A stretch of 64,000 nucleotides of DNA. Source: Polytrichum commune. Taxonomy: Eukaryota; Streptophyta; Polytrichopsida; Polytrichales; Polytrichaceae. The position numbers and the translations under genes were made by a program. The notes under the pieces are model-generated. The model saw nothing but the letters and a program-made list of their open reading frames with translations, did no database searches and was not told where the DNA came from. The stretch is from the NCBI GenBank assembly GCA_950295325.1, contig OX485804.1:53370429-53434428 (forward strand), in the 5' to 3' direction. Positions 1 through 11,400 of this stretch are shown here, in pieces. Position 1 is the stretch's first letter; every line of letters starts with the position of its first letter.

Positions 1-882
1 TTCTCCTTAGAATATATGTCTCTTCACAAGAAAAATAAATCCCCATTAATACTCCTCCTAAACAAATGCACACTCTCTTATTTTATCAGTTATAGCTGCC
101 TTAACCTTGGTCAGTCGGCAACGGCAGCTGAGCTTTGAGCTCTTGATATTAGATTCGGAGCTGAATGAGTTCTCCTGCTTCATCCACATCCCCACATGCG
201 AGTGGAATCAATCAGTTAGTCAAACCCCAATTCTCTCTTTCTCTCTCTCTCAATTGTTAAGGTAGATGGGTCGTAAGTGACTACTTTTCTCAATCGGACC
301 TCTAGATTTGATTGGTATGTGGTTCTGTGAGGATCAAAGAGCAAACATCCTAAAGACACATGTTTAAAAGAGATTGGATCATTACGTCTTCAAATAGCTG
401 ACACAATTGGGAGGACCTATGTATCCAATTAAGAAATCAACAAAATTGAACTTTATTGAACACACACTTATGATAAACATAACTAAATTGAGAGAGATCC
501 AATTTTCAATCCGATTTTTCATTGTAGATTTGCTAATTAACACAACGCAAAATTTGTTGTGTATATGTAGTCGGTAGACGTTGGAGGACATAGAAAAAGG
601 AACCACACAACACCCACATACCTTACAACATCCCCATTGCGCAACCCCCAACCCCCCCACAGTGAGAACGGAAATCTATCTCCTTAAAGTTGTCTTATCC
701 TAGCTTGTTGGGACTCATCTAATGTATGGCCACTAGGGGCACTCTAGTCACCCCGGCAACATGGATTGGGAGAGAGGGAATCATTGCATACGAGCGTCAC
801 ACCTCTCATTCATCCAACATAAAAACTCCTGAAATAGTATGTAGTTTGGAGGCTATTCTCTTCAATTGATTTGACACCGGAA
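1..882. other. Intergenic DNA with dispersed-repeat fragments
   Basis: I see no gene here. Bases about 545-630 resemble 6340-6410: both carry a TTGTTGTGTA core, then a GGTAGA..TTGGA stretch and an ACCAC.CAAC end. Bases about 300-370 resemble part of the dispersed repeat also found near 15.9, 23.3, 51.8 and 53.8 kb. Short open frames on either strand look random and lack recognisable motifs. Confidence 0.5.
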
Positions 883-1231
883 TGACACTAAATATGATAT
901 TTACTGTCACTATGGCAACTCTTCGGATGACACTACTTATGAATAAGTTGAACAAATATTGTCATGGATGATGCAGGAGTTCATCCATCGGCCAAAACTC
1001 TACCTCCTCTTGTCCGCAAATTGTGAAGAAATATTGTCATAGATGATTGAAGTTTCGATGAAGGTCACTTGGTAAGTGACGGTAATTGCAGCACTGTAAA
1101 TCTATACTCCCCCAATTTTTTTACAAGGAATGACAAATAATGTTGGTTAGCATTCATTGTCGGTGACACTATACCGCGAGTTCACAATCAGACATGGTGA
1201 CGCTAGAGATATCATATTTAGTGTCGCTGTC
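883..1231 (-). mobile_element. MITE family A copy, reverse orientation
   Basis: The two ends carry TGACACTAAATATGATATTT-like and ATCATATTTAGTGTCG-like inverted repeats. The interior is the reverse complement of the copies at 8887, 22286, 32570, 58142 and 61207. Shared internal blocks include TTACAAGGAATGACAAATAA, TAAGTGACGGTAATTGCAGC and AATATTGTCAT. It has no coding capacity and is a non-autonomous DNA element. It lies about 170 bp upstream of the pectinesterase TATA box, so it may form part of that promoter region. Confidence 0.7.
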
Positions 1232-1396
1232 AAGGCTCCGAATTAGTGTAAGGTTTAGGCTTACTTTGAGATTACCCTGGACCAATTCCCACGGGTGAAA
1301 AAGGAAGGAAGTGAGAAATTATCATCATTCTGCACATCGCACAGCTGTTGTTTGAACCTGGGCTCCGATCCTCTCGAGCTAGTTCCATCTGCGCGC

Positions 1397-1403
1397 TATA
1401 AAT
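1397..1403 (+). promoter_or_regulatory. TATA box of the pectinesterase gene
   Basis: The sequence CTATAAATC lies 135-141 bp upstream of the chosen ATG. A start of transcription about 30 bp downstream would give a 5' leader of roughly 110 bases with no ATG before position 1538. This supports 1538 as the start codon. Confidence 0.6.
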
Positions 1404-1537
1404 CTTCGGGATGCAGTCGCCCGCTCCAGTCACCGGACAGGCAGTTAGATTGGTGTGTACTGCCTCAACCGATCGAGCAGATTCATAGTCCCGCGGCCCT
1501 GGACTGCTCGCTCACGCAGTCTGGATTCTGGTCGGAA

Positions 1538-4500
1538 ATGATGGGGAGAATGGGGTCGGGGACAGTAGTCGCATTGATGATGATGGTGGCGTTGTGGTTT
1601 ATGGTAGCTGGGTTTGTTCCAGTAGCTGAAGGGGCGAAGGAGACAGCGGCCGAGCACAAGGTGCGTGCGAGGGACGCTGTGCGGGAGAAGTACGTGGAGT
1701 GGTTGGATCACTGGGGGGTGAAGCACGAAGCCAAGCAGGCAGCTCTCCGGAGCGCTCAGATCAATGTCGGCACCGCTGCTGCTGCTGCAGGCCGGGGGGA
1801 GTTTGAGAACCAGCTGGCTGCGACCAGTGGAGCCTCCAAGGTCATTGTGGTGGACAAGAGTGGTAAGGGCGATGTGAAGACGGTGCAGGCAGCCGTCGAC
1901 CGCGTGCCGAAGCACAATAACCAGCGGATCGAGATTCAGATCAACGCGGGCACCTACGAGTAATTTTCATCATCTTTCATTATCATCACTCTCAAAGTCC
2001 TTGCATGCGTTTCAGTCTTCAAGTTTCTATGAATTTTGACAGGGGGAACTTCATGTCGTCACAATTTGTATCAGAATAGATTTCTGTGGAAGAATTATTG
2101 GTTGTGATGCTTGATTGTTCCTTTGAGCTCTTTTACACTCGAAACCTGGAGAATGTAGACCGTATAAATTTTTTCTTAAGTGGGTGGGCTGGAGCAGGTG
2201 TGCAGATTTCATTTCTAGTAGTCTTCATTTCGATGTAGATGCATATTTATAGTAAATTGCTACAATGAGCTGGGTTACACTGAAAGCGGTAGAATCTAAA
2301 CTGTTACGACGATTTCTCTTAATTAGGTTGCACTTGTGTAGTTTTCCTCAATGAGCTGGGTCACACTGAAAAACTGTAGAATCTGGGCTCTGAAGTGGGT
2401 CACTGCAGCAGTTGTACAGGATTCCTAGTGTTCTTCATTTTGAAGCTAGTTTTGAAATCGGCCAGCATTTCTAACTAGATTGCATTTATAACAATCGCTA
2501 CAATTAATGAGCTGGGTTACACTGAAAGCTGCAGAATCTGCGCTGTTACAAGAAATAGTTTTATTTGGGTTGGACAGCTTGAGCGGAGCTGGTTTACAAT
2601 AAAAACTGCAGAAACTGGATAGTGTACGTCAATTCCTCTGATTCTTAAGTGGGTAACTATTATTCCTGCATTTCGATGTTGTAGTTAGTTCTGAAATTAT
2701 CATCCACTGTAGTTTCTAAGTACGTAGCGGTCGGTCATCGGTGGGTGAACAATCTTGTGCAGGGAGAAGATTTTCGTCCCCTCCAACAAGCCATACATCA
2801 CATTCTACGGGCCAGCAGGCGCTGCGCAGACGATTCTGATCTGGGGCGACACGGCGGCGAAGGCTGGCAGCACATCCAAGAGCGCTTCCACCACTGTGAA
2901 GTCCAAAGGCTTCATTGCCAGAGGCATCTCCTTCAGGGTAAGCCACCAGATTCAGCGCAGCTAATTGTGTGCGTAGCGCCTGACAATCTAGTAATTCACG
3001 GTCGGTTATATTGCTAGAATGGATTCGCTTAACTGGAATGAATTACGAAGATTGTGCATCGAGTTTACTACTTTTTTCTGAACACATGTGTCTACAAATG
3101 CAGAATTCCGCCCCCGCTCCTCCAGGCGGTGCAGTGGGAAGGCAAGCGGTAGCATTCTTAATCGAAGGTGACATGGCCCAGTTCTACAACTGCTCATTCT
3201 ACGGTGCGCAAGACACTTTGTATGACAAGCGAGGCCGTCATTACTGGAAGGACTGCTTCATCCAGGGCTCCATTGATTTCATCTTCGGTAATGGCCAGTC
3301 CTACTATGAGGTAATTAAACATCGCTGTCGCCTTTCTTTTCTTCTCTTTCTTTTCTTTCAAGTTTGCAACTCGTTTTACTCACGATCAATCCTCATGGGT
3401 GTTGGTGTTACTGGTGTTGTGCAGAATTGTCAGCTGAACGTCATCGCGCAACCGAACAGCGGCTCCCTAAGTGCGCAGAAACGGTCCAATGGCACGGACG
3501 ACAGTGGCTACTCGTTCGTCAATTGCAAGGTGACGGGCAGCGGTCCGGTGTACCTGGGCCGTGCGTGGGGGCCGTTCTCGCGAGTGGTATTCATCCAAAC
3601 CTACTTCGAGGATCTCATCATCCCCGCCGGATGGTACGACTGGGGTATCTCCAGCAGACGCAAGTACGTTAATTTCTCCCTTGCTCCTCTCTCACACATT
3701 TGCACAATTTTTAAAGTTTTTCCTTCTTCTTTTGAAGCATTGTAGCCCTTCATCATCGTCATCATCATCATCATCATCTCCGCAGCAGCAGCGGTTACCT
3801 AGCTCACTAGAAACCTCCGTAAACCTACCACAAACCTCCAGGATTTCCATAATTGCAGTCAGATCGATTGTTAGATGTGCACTTGAAGGTCAGGTTGGCG
3901 GTAGTCATTTGCAATTTTTCTTCTTCTTTTTTCCTCTGTATATATGATTAGAACCCTCTCATGGGGCAGGTATCGGTTCTTAGGGTTGTCGCCTCCTGCA
4001 ACCTTTAAAGCTCACTACTTGTAAAATTCTCAAAAGTTCGGAGTGAAACTTGAAATTCACATCAAAAACATGAGGAATGGGCTACCAAGTTCCACCATTT
4101 CAGCCACATTAAAGTGTCCTATTGTGTTAGTCTTGGTGGATCAAACCTGCAAGTGTGAGAGTTTGAACTCCAGCTATGGTGGCCGAGCCTTCACCTTCTA
4201 CTTCTACCTATTCATTGTTTTACTTTAGAAGAACCAAACATGTGGGATCAATCTTTAAGAATACTTGCAAAGTCGTTAAAACAGGATGGCCTACCCCAAG
4301 AAATGGAAGTAGATGGGGTTCCTCTGCAGTGATCTTAACATCAAGTTATCAACTAGCTATCTACAAACCTCAAACCTACCACAAAAGTCACACTGCTCTC
4401 AGAACTCCAATAAGATCACAATTTAGTTCGATGTGCACTTGAAGGTCCGCTCGCTTGTTGACTAATGCAGGAATTAATAATTTTTGTGTCCAGGACGGTG

Positions 4501-4641
4501 TACTACGGACAGTACCAGTGCTCGGGACCTGGAGCCAAGACCAAGGGGCGAGTGAACTGGGCGATGGAGCTGACCGCTGCACAAGTGAAGCCCTTCATGA
4601 CCGTCAGTTTCATTGACGGATCACAATGGCTATCAATGTGA
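1538..4641 (+). CDS. Pectin methylesterase (CE8), probable pectinesterase 53-like, five exons
   Basis: Removes methyl esters from cell-wall pectin and is predicted to be secreted. Exons are 1538-1959, 2763-2937, 3104-3310, 3425-3663 and 4494-4641; all introns are GT-AG and phases match. The product is 396 residues. Residues 1-33 form a signal peptide; about 100-394 are the right-handed beta-helix CE8 domain. Active-site residues are present: Q213 (GRQAVAF), Q235 and D236 (YGAQDTLYD), nucleophile D257 (GSIDFIFG), R314 and W316 (YLGRAWGPFSR). There is no N-terminal PMEI pro-domain, so this is the short pro-less type, and the C-terminus (YYGQYQCSGPG, SFIDGSQWLSM) is closest to Arabidopsis PME53. 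The ATG at 1538 directly precedes the signal peptide; an in-frame ATG follows at 1541. The frame stays open upstream to 1295, but that extension would bury the signal peptide and precedes the TATA box. A possible AATAAA lies at 5382. Confidence 0.93.
2175..2740 (+). repeat. Degenerate tandem repeats filling PME intron 1
   Basis: The motif GAGCTGGGTTACACTGAAA followed by an AGAATCT..CTGTTA block recurs near 2267, 2352, 2509 and (more decayed) 2586. A second block, AAGTGGGT..GCA followed by TTCATTT.GATGT, recurs near 2177, 2396 and 2647. This gives about two and a half copies of a ~230-bp unit built from smaller subunits. The array covers most of the 803-bp intron. Confidence 0.7.
3820..4455 (+). 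repeat. Two-copy duplication inside PME intron 4
   Basis: A block running from AACCTACCACAAA to GATGTGCACTTGAAGGTC occurs at about 3820-3895 and again at about 4370-4447, offset by roughly 556 bp. Intron 4 (3664-4493) therefore appears to have grown by an internal duplication. No transposon ends were seen in it. Confidence 0.55.
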
Positions 4642-5484
4642 TTGTGAACTCCTAGAATATATTGTGAATTAGTTTCAACTTCATGGACAGTTGCATGTTC
4701 CCGTCTATCGATGAACCAACGAGGAGGACCTACCCAAGACTTCGATTGGAGACGAGAAAGGCCATCGCAACAAGAACCTCAACACCAGCAAGGCGGAAAA
4801 GTAGAGTAGGAAAAGCTCGACCAAAATCCGACAATGGCACGCTCACTACACTCCTCAATGCCAGCACCAGCGAAATCAGTGAAAGTGTTGTGACAGTTTG
4901 ACTATCCATTCTTTAGCATTCAATCTAGGTGATTAAACGATGGGATTCACAAAATGCACCCGATCTTGTTGAACAATTCCACCAACGAAGTTGGGATTTA
5001 GTCACTCGAAGACCAACTGTGGTAATGAGTGCACAAGGGGTGTTGACAAGTTGACAGTGGTAATCACGCCCTCATGAGGTTTTCTTCCTCTACGGTAGCT
5101 TCCGTCCAGATCCTAGGTCGCCAAACTCCCACAACTTGTGTGTCGTGTACGTATAATATATATATTCATGTTCTTCCTCTCTGTTCAATGAACTTTGGCT
5201 CCACGATTGCTTGGCGATGCGCCGCCGCAAGCAAATTTCCTTTAGGCCATACTAATTCATGAACCGATTCCGGTGCTTTAATTTTGTCCGGTTTCCTGTG
5301 AGAGTACCATTTATCCAATCGAGCATGCCACGAGTCCCTTTAGTCTGGATGGGATCCGAAATGTGATCTCGTCTTTGCGTTAATAAAACCTGGTGATTCC
5401 TTGTTCTCAATGTTCTTCAGCTCGTTTGTGTTTGTGCTCCACTTTAGATTTTATGTCAAAGCTTGATAATTGAGCATGATCTTA
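4642..5484. other. PME 3' flank, no further gene seen
   Basis: This stretch probably includes the pectinesterase 3' UTR. A 72-codon open frame at 4683-4901 (+) has no recognisable motif and sits in the likely UTR. A possible poly(A) signal, AATAAA, lies at 5382-5387. Confidence 0.45.
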
Positions 5485-5665
5485 GGGTGGCAACTCTCCC
5501 CTTTAGAACAGCTGTTCCTAGGTCGCATCTAATGCTTCTATTGCTTTGTTGTTTGATAAATCTTAAGAGTAACATGCTTGGAAAAGCCAGAATGTATTGA
5601 GAGGAATCCAATGATATTGTTTGTCTGAATCAGAAAAGGTTTACACTTTAAAATGCCATAATAGT
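5485..5665 (+). repeat. Dispersed repeat (GGCAACTCTCCCCTTTAGAA family), partial
   Basis: Begins with GGTGGCAACTCTCCCCTTTA and continues through GAGAGGAATCCAATGA and AGAAAAGGTTT blocks. The same order of blocks occurs at 17325-17770 and 21742-22160, where the repeat extends about 250 bp further. No coding capacity or clear termini were seen. Confidence 0.6.
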
Positions 5666-6402
5666 AGAACTTATAAGGAGCAATTTTTTTCTAAAGATCT
5701 AGGCTCATCATCCAGACCCACAACCACATACACAATGTATTAGGTAACCGGTGGCACGAGCCTAGCTACCCTCCTGGTAAAATTTGGGGCCAAAAATGCT
5801 GAGGCTAGTAGGCCGAAACATTGTTGGGTCCCGATTTTGACCTCTGTAAGCCGTTAGGTCAAATCTATATCTAAGGGTGAGTTTTCATGTAGGCTGTTTG
5901 TCCAGCATATTTTCTCGTGGGAATAAGAACAAACGTATCCAAATGTAGATGGAATTTAGTGGGGTAGGGTTTGTATGTGCCAACTAGCTGCTCTCATTTT
6001 CTCAAATTCGGGTTCACCTACTAACCTCCTCCTCCTCCTACTTCTAATACCAATCTTCAATCCTTCAATGACCAGCACTTGTAGGTTAGAAATTGCTTTA
6101 GTGGGTTTATGGAAATCTAGCAACATGTGTCCATGGTCTTTCACATTCTAATAAGCCACCAAAATGAGCGAGCAACCTACATGAAAACTTAACCTATGAG
6201 GGTCTGACCCGGTCTTGATGGACTAGATGCTTCTAAATGCCTTGATCAACATGGTAGGTACTAAATTGTTCTAGTAGGTAGGAATCATAGTTGTTCTATG
6301 AAATGTTTTGGTAGGTAGGGAGCTTAGTTTCCCAACACAAGTTTTGTTGTGTAAACCTATTCCTAATCGGTAGAAGTTGGAAAGCATAAAAACGAACCAC
6401 CC
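5666..6402. other. Intergenic DNA, no gene seen
   Basis: Short frames only. The stretch at about 6340-6400 resembles 545-620 at the start of the window. Confidence 0.4.
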
Positions 6403-6445
<43 letters not shown>

Positions 6446-6446
6446 T
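6403..6446 (+). repeat. (CAA)n microsatellite
   Basis: About 14 uninterrupted CAA units. It generates an artificial poly-leucine frame on the opposite strand. Confidence 0.95.
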
Positions 6447-6726
6447 AGTCAGTTCTAATTCCTCAAAACTCAAGTCCCAAGCTCCAGATAGGTTGAGAGA
6501 GAGAGAAAGAGAGAGAGACGTCCAAATGGCGCCCCTGATCATTAGCTTCACTGTCCAAAATTCCAATCATCATAAGTATAGTATTTGGACAACATGCACC
6601 TGGCTGGCTAAGTTGGCATCTAAGTAACCCTCCTGCATGAAAGACAGGTCCATCCTGTTCACATGCGCTGCCAGTTTGTTCATGTTCGTGTGATGGTGGC
6701 AGCATTTATGGTGACATGGAGAAGTA

Positions 6727-7216
6727 GGGCCACTTCACACACGAGCCAAGAGCCGTGACCATGAAATTGTGAGAGCCCACAAGAAAGTGTGCAAAGGCCG
6801 TCCTAACACACCTCCAAAATCATGTAGTGTGGTCACGGACCCTCAAGTGTAGTGTGAAGCCATAGGTGACCGGGCACTCAATCAAATGCTATTTCAATGA
6901 ATTTTTATTCACGCGGGTCCTCACGCATGATAAAATAGAATAAATCGAGCATTCAGAGTGTCATGGTCTCCTGGTTTTGTGTTAGGCCTACCTCCAAGAG
7001 GTGGTTTTTGAAAATAATATAAGTGACCATGAAACATGATCCATTTCATGCCATGTAGGAATCCATGTGGACTTTACATCCATCTTGCATTCACATACTC
7101 CGTTGGTCCCTCAAGCGCAGTGTGAAGCAAACTTGGACCAGCTCCGCCTTTTCCACCAATGAGAGTGCTTGAAGTGTACCGGTCACGGGCTCTTATTCTC
7201 ATCTGTGAAGTGGCCC
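6727..7216 (-). mobile_element. PIF/Harbinger-like (Tourist-type) MITE
   Basis: Terminal inverted repeats GGGCCACTTCACACACGAG and CTCATCTGTGAAGTGGCCC flank a 490-bp non-coding body. Flanking triplets are GTA and TTA, close to the TWA target site of the PIF/Harbinger superfamily. Internally it is the reverse of the copies at 39556, 49220 and 54095. Confidence 0.8.
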
Positions 7217-7237
7217 TTAACTCCTGATCCTCACTCT

Positions 7238-7462
7238 AGCTAATTGTTTTGTCTAGGTAGTGTGGATTACCATTCGGAGTTACGCATCGCTATATTATTT
7301 TACTAAGAGTATCCTTTTTACCCAGATGACATAAGTCGTTAGAATGCACACTGAAGAATATGATATAACTTGGTTGGTAAAAAACGATAATATTGGTAGA
7401 GAGTTATAGCAACACGTAACTCCGAATGGTAACCCACATTAATTAGACAAAACGGTGTAGCT
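7238..7462. mobile_element. Fold-back MITE with ~50-bp arms
   Basis: The left arm (about 7242-7297, with TACCATTCGGAGTTACG) is repeated in reverse complement at about 7405-7460 (CGTAACTCCGAATGGTA). TTTTGTC and GACAAAA lie near the outer ends, with AGCTA and GTAGC just outside. Non-coding; superfamily not assigned. Confidence 0.65.
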
Positions 7463-8573
7463 TACCTGCGCTCTACATGCAAGTGACCATTCTACTCAAA
7501 CGTGCCTCTAGGCTCTGACAAAGAGGTGAAACTTTGATGAAAAGCATTAAATCATTTTTGACGAGGAAAAGCTTCGGGCCGTTGGCTTGTAGCTAGGAAT
7601 CAAATCGATTCACCAACTTCGGTGAAAAACATGTGCAAAGTAGTGTACTATATACACTCATACTTATGAATGTGCTTTGGCCTTTGTCAAAGTTACTGCT
7701 GACTTTGGTCAAGGGTTGCCTTGGATAGGTTTGTGGGTGTCTAGGTGAACTCGTCCATTGGGATTCAAGGTAGAAAAACAGCAAATCATTCTATTTCCAG
7801 CCACTTTGATTCCAAATTTGGCATTAATGGGTTTGAAGCACTCGCTAGGATTCAAGTTGGAGTGAAACGTTCTCAACAAATTATAGGGGGCTTGTCTGTA
7901 CTAGAGCCCCTATATCCATGATGAAAAGTGTTCACTAGATGCCATCAATTTTACGTAGATGAATGAGTTTTTTTTGTAGATATTGAATTTCAACTAATTT
8001 GTTATGCAATCTACAATTCTAGATGTCGCAATAAGTCATGTTGTGTGCATTCATATTATTGGATTTTTTTTGAAAAAATATTTTTTTCCCTCTTTTTTTC
8101 AGTATCTTATTTCAAAAGATGTAGCCCCCCTTTGGCTACACAATAGTCATATAGATTTTTTTTTAATTTTTTTTTTCAAAGGAGACGAAAGAATTGGCAT
8201 GGAAAATAATTAAAAACAAAATTTAGTGAGCCATGATGATATTACAACTGTGTACATGACAAATATCGCAATGGGCCAAGGAAGTGTCACACAAAAGTCT
8301 CTTGAAAAGATCGGTGATGTTAAATTCAATGCCGTTATTTCTGGATAATTTAAGACAAGAATACAATGCCATTATTGAAGCTTAAATTGAGATCCTTACG
8401 TTTGGGAGGGAGGACGATTGGGAAGTAGTAAAATAATTGTCACTTATATTAACTAGTATTTACGTGAGTCCGGACTTTGGATGAGTCTGGAAAAAGCAAG
8501 CATTTTCCATATTTGGCAACACATGTGTTTCAAATATTGTTATTTGTATTTGCCATGTTGTCATTATGTAGGT
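7463..8573. other. AT-rich intergenic DNA, no gene seen
   Basis: Contains several poly-T runs (8065-8180) and no frame with recognisable motifs. Confidence 0.4.
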
Positions 8574-8581
8574 GATTGTAT

Positions 8582-8759
8582 TAGGGGCGTCGCCAACCTT
8601 TATTTTCAGGGTAGGTCCACTTGGGAAATCGAATTTTATTAAGTGCATTTTTTTTTAACGAAAATTATCGTTTTATGTATATGACCTAGGCTTTCATGAG
8701 AGCCCTTCAAACTCAGGGTAGGTCTGACCTATCTAGGCCTAGGCTTGGCAACGCCCTTG
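8582..8759. mobile_element. hAT-like MITE, 178 bp, with 8-bp target duplication
   Basis: The ends TAGGGGCGTCGCCAACCT and AGGCTTGGCAACGCCCTTG are imperfect inverted repeats, followed inward by CAGGGTAGGTC / GACCTACCCTG-like arms. The element is flanked by an exact 8-bp direct repeat, GATTGTAT (8574-8581 and 8760-8767). An 8-bp duplication and YARGG-type ends fit the hAT superfamily. Confidence 0.75.
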
Positions 8760-8886
8760 GATTGTATATTAAAAGATTATGAACATGATGTGCATAAATA
8801 TTTGGCATCATTGTGACAATGTTAAAGTAGGCATGTGGTGGCGATTTAGTCCATAACCAACCAAAAAATTTGGAAATATCTAAATA

Positions 8887-9282
8887 CTACACCAAATATG
8901 ATATTTAGTGTCACCAACTCTAATTGTCTTGCTCAATACTAATTGTAAATTGCGGTATAGTGTCAGCAACACAAGTGTTAACCCAATAATATTTGTCATT
9001 CCTTGTAAAAAATTTGGGCATTATAGATTTACAGTGTTGCAAGTTTCGTGGCTTGCTAAGTGATTTCTCATCTAAAACTTCAATCATCCATGACAATATT
9101 TCATCACTTATTTGTTAGGATGCAAATTATACCAAGCTTTGTTTCAAAAATGGGCATTTGAATTAGCTGAAAGTAAGTTAAGATGACAATATTTGTAAAC
9201 TGATTCATAGAAAGTGTCACTAATAAGCTTACTGTAGTGACATAAAATGCCATATGACACTAAATATCATATTTCAGTGTAG
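8887..9282 (+). mobile_element. MITE family A, full-length copy
   Basis: Ends are CTACACCAAATATGATATTT and AAATATCATATTTCAGTGTAG. The interior has ATTTGTCATTCCTTGTAAAA and an ATCCATGACAATATTTCATC block shared with the other copies. 396 bp, non-coding. No clear target duplication (flanks ATA and TCA). Confidence 0.75.
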
Positions 9283-9800
9283 TCACTGCTATGTCGGCTT
9301 CACAAACAAGGCTTCCTTTTACACCCATCAAAAGCCAAATCAAAGGCATATAAAGTGTGAGATTAATATTGTCCGTTGAAAGAAAAGCGAAAATGAAAAA
9401 AAGCCTGTCAAATGGAAAGGTTAAAAAAAGAGCTTGTCAAAAGAAAGGTCCCCTTAACCATTACCCGTCAAGCATATCCCATAACTATGGTTGAACAATG
9501 TTGTATCATGTAATACATAAGCCACGCTTAAATTTCATAGTGACTTAGGATTTCATTGAAGAGTTTGAGAGTAAACATGAGCTAATTGAAAATGATTGAA
9601 TTAGGGTTTTTTTATTTTATTTTATTTTAAATTTAAGTCTTAAACTTCAACCGATTTATTTGTAATTAGCAATCAGTTCTCCTCATGCATTGATAGTTTG
9701 ATGGGAGGTGATCTTTTGGTCTTTCATATTTTTATTTTTATTTTTATTTTTTCCCCTAAGGTCTTGAACTTCAACCAATCAACAAAATACCATGTTGGTT
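9283..9800. other. Intergenic DNA, no gene seen
   Basis: AT-rich, with TTTTA-type low-complexity tracts at about 9606-9630 and 9726-9752. Confidence 0.4.
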
Positions 9801-9808
9801 CCTAAACC

Positions 9809-10372
9809 CACGGGTAGGTCACTCTAAGGCATTTTTGTGCACCACGTGCGGCTCGGGGTTTTTTGTTTTGGGGCTATTTACCTTCAAGGGTTGAATTAAA
9901 GCCTCCCTATAATTACTTGAATTTCAAAAATGGCCCATTTGTTTGCACCCTTCCATTACTTATATTGTCCAAGTCACTGCAATTTTTTGTACTCTATATT
10001 CCTTTTAAGTAATAAAAGCTAATCTACTTCCTAACGCATTGACGAGTGTTAAGGGAAACCATGGGAACAAAGAAGGGTGCAAACAATAATATCATTGCAA
10101 ACAAAGTTATGAAGAAAACACATAGGAGACCATAGCAAACATTATACTAAACATACCTTCTAGGAACCTTATCTTCAGCCCCTATATTAATTTTACAAAA
10201 AAATAATGGCCCACATTTTATGTCCATCTAACTTACTTATAATGGGATTGTCTACATTTAATGGCCCCTTCATTATTTGGAATTCCTTTATAATTTTTAT
10301 TTCAAATGATTTTAATCCTCTCTATATTATGCCGCACGTCGTTTTTAAAATGCACTAAGTGACCTACCCGTG
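9809..10372. mobile_element. hAT-like non-autonomous element, 564 bp, exact target duplication
   Basis: Ends CACGGGTAGGTCACT and AGTGACCTACCCGTG are perfect 15-bp inverted repeats. Similarity continues inward to GTGCGGC and GCCGCAC. The element is flanked by an exact 8-bp repeat CCTAAACC (9801-9808 and 10373-10380). Non-coding interior. The CA start and 8-bp duplication fit hAT. Confidence 0.8.
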
Positions 10373-10916
10373 CCTAAACCCTACCTTGAATATACATGGT
10401 GCTCAATATGTGATTTCAATTAGCATATGCCCTTGTTGTTTCTTGACAAAGCGCTTATTTGTTGGATTTTACTTGCCCATTCATGCTTGAGACATTCAAA
10501 CTCATGTCCTTAGAGAGAGTGTGCCCTTGATAATCACTCCACATTCAGTTAATAATAACAGTAAAAGTTATAATATGTATTGAGGCTCGATACTATGCAC
10601 TTCTATCTTGAAATATCTTTACTTGCCTATGAATTGCTACTATAGCTAATATCAAACATTAGTATGGATCATAGACCAATGGATATGTGCATTAGGTATG
10701 GACCAAGAGAGCAACATGTGCAATCATTATATAAAAGGTCATGTTAGTTTATGAACCTTGGCTTGAATCTTTACATGGAGCTCAATATGTGATTTTGGAT
10801 GGCGTCTACCCGTATTATGTCATATCAAAGTGTTGATTTGTAGAAGTGAAATCATTGGAACCTTGAAGAAAGTACTCATTGCTCTTGGAATTGGATGCTT
10901 CTATGGTTCTTGGGCA

Positions 10917-11270
10917 CTCGGGGGGGGGGGGGGGGGGGCAGTCATTGGTTGGAGTAGCAATATACGTGCGAACAAATGATAGGGTATTTTAAAAACATGG
11001 GGGCTAAAAATTATAAATGGACTTAAGAGTAATATAGGGTATCAAAAATGGCACTGGACATCTTTAAAGTACTATAGGGTATGAAATAATAGGTAATTTG
11101 GAATTATAAGTAATGCGAGCCATTTTTCTATTAACCCAAAGTAGAAATTTACATAATGATAGCATGTGAAAAAAAGAAGAGAATTGAAAGTAATACCCCC
11201 CTATAAAATAGTGGTTGTTCGCACCTATATCCTTAACTTTTTAACACACTGCCCCCCCCCCCCCCCCGAG
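10917..11270. mobile_element. MITE with homopolymer-G termini and exact 8-bp target duplication
   Basis: The left end is CTC followed by 19 G and CAGT. The right end is ACTG followed by 16 C and GAG. Together they form an inverted repeat whose core is a G homopolymer. Flanking direct repeats CTTGGGCA at 10909-10916 and 11271-11278 are identical. The body of about 300 bp is AT-rich and non-coding. An 8-bp duplication suggests hAT or a relative; these ends match no family I can name. Confidence 0.75.
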
Positions 11271-11400
11271 CTTGGGCATTTAATGATAATCATGAATATG
11301 TTGGGATAAATGTTCTAAGAGTGCATGAATGTGAAAACAAATCATTATTTGAGGCATGGCAATTTCATGGGGCATCAACGAGTGGTATACCAATTGGCCA

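Noticed and set aside
1295-1537. In-frame upstream extension of the pectinesterase frame
   Set aside because: It starts before the TATA box and would place 81 residues ahead of a clear signal peptide. The first frame position is GTG, not ATG.
4683-4901. 72-codon frame just after the pectinesterase stop
   Set aside because: It lies in the probable 3' UTR; composition is basic and motif-free, with no separate promoter.
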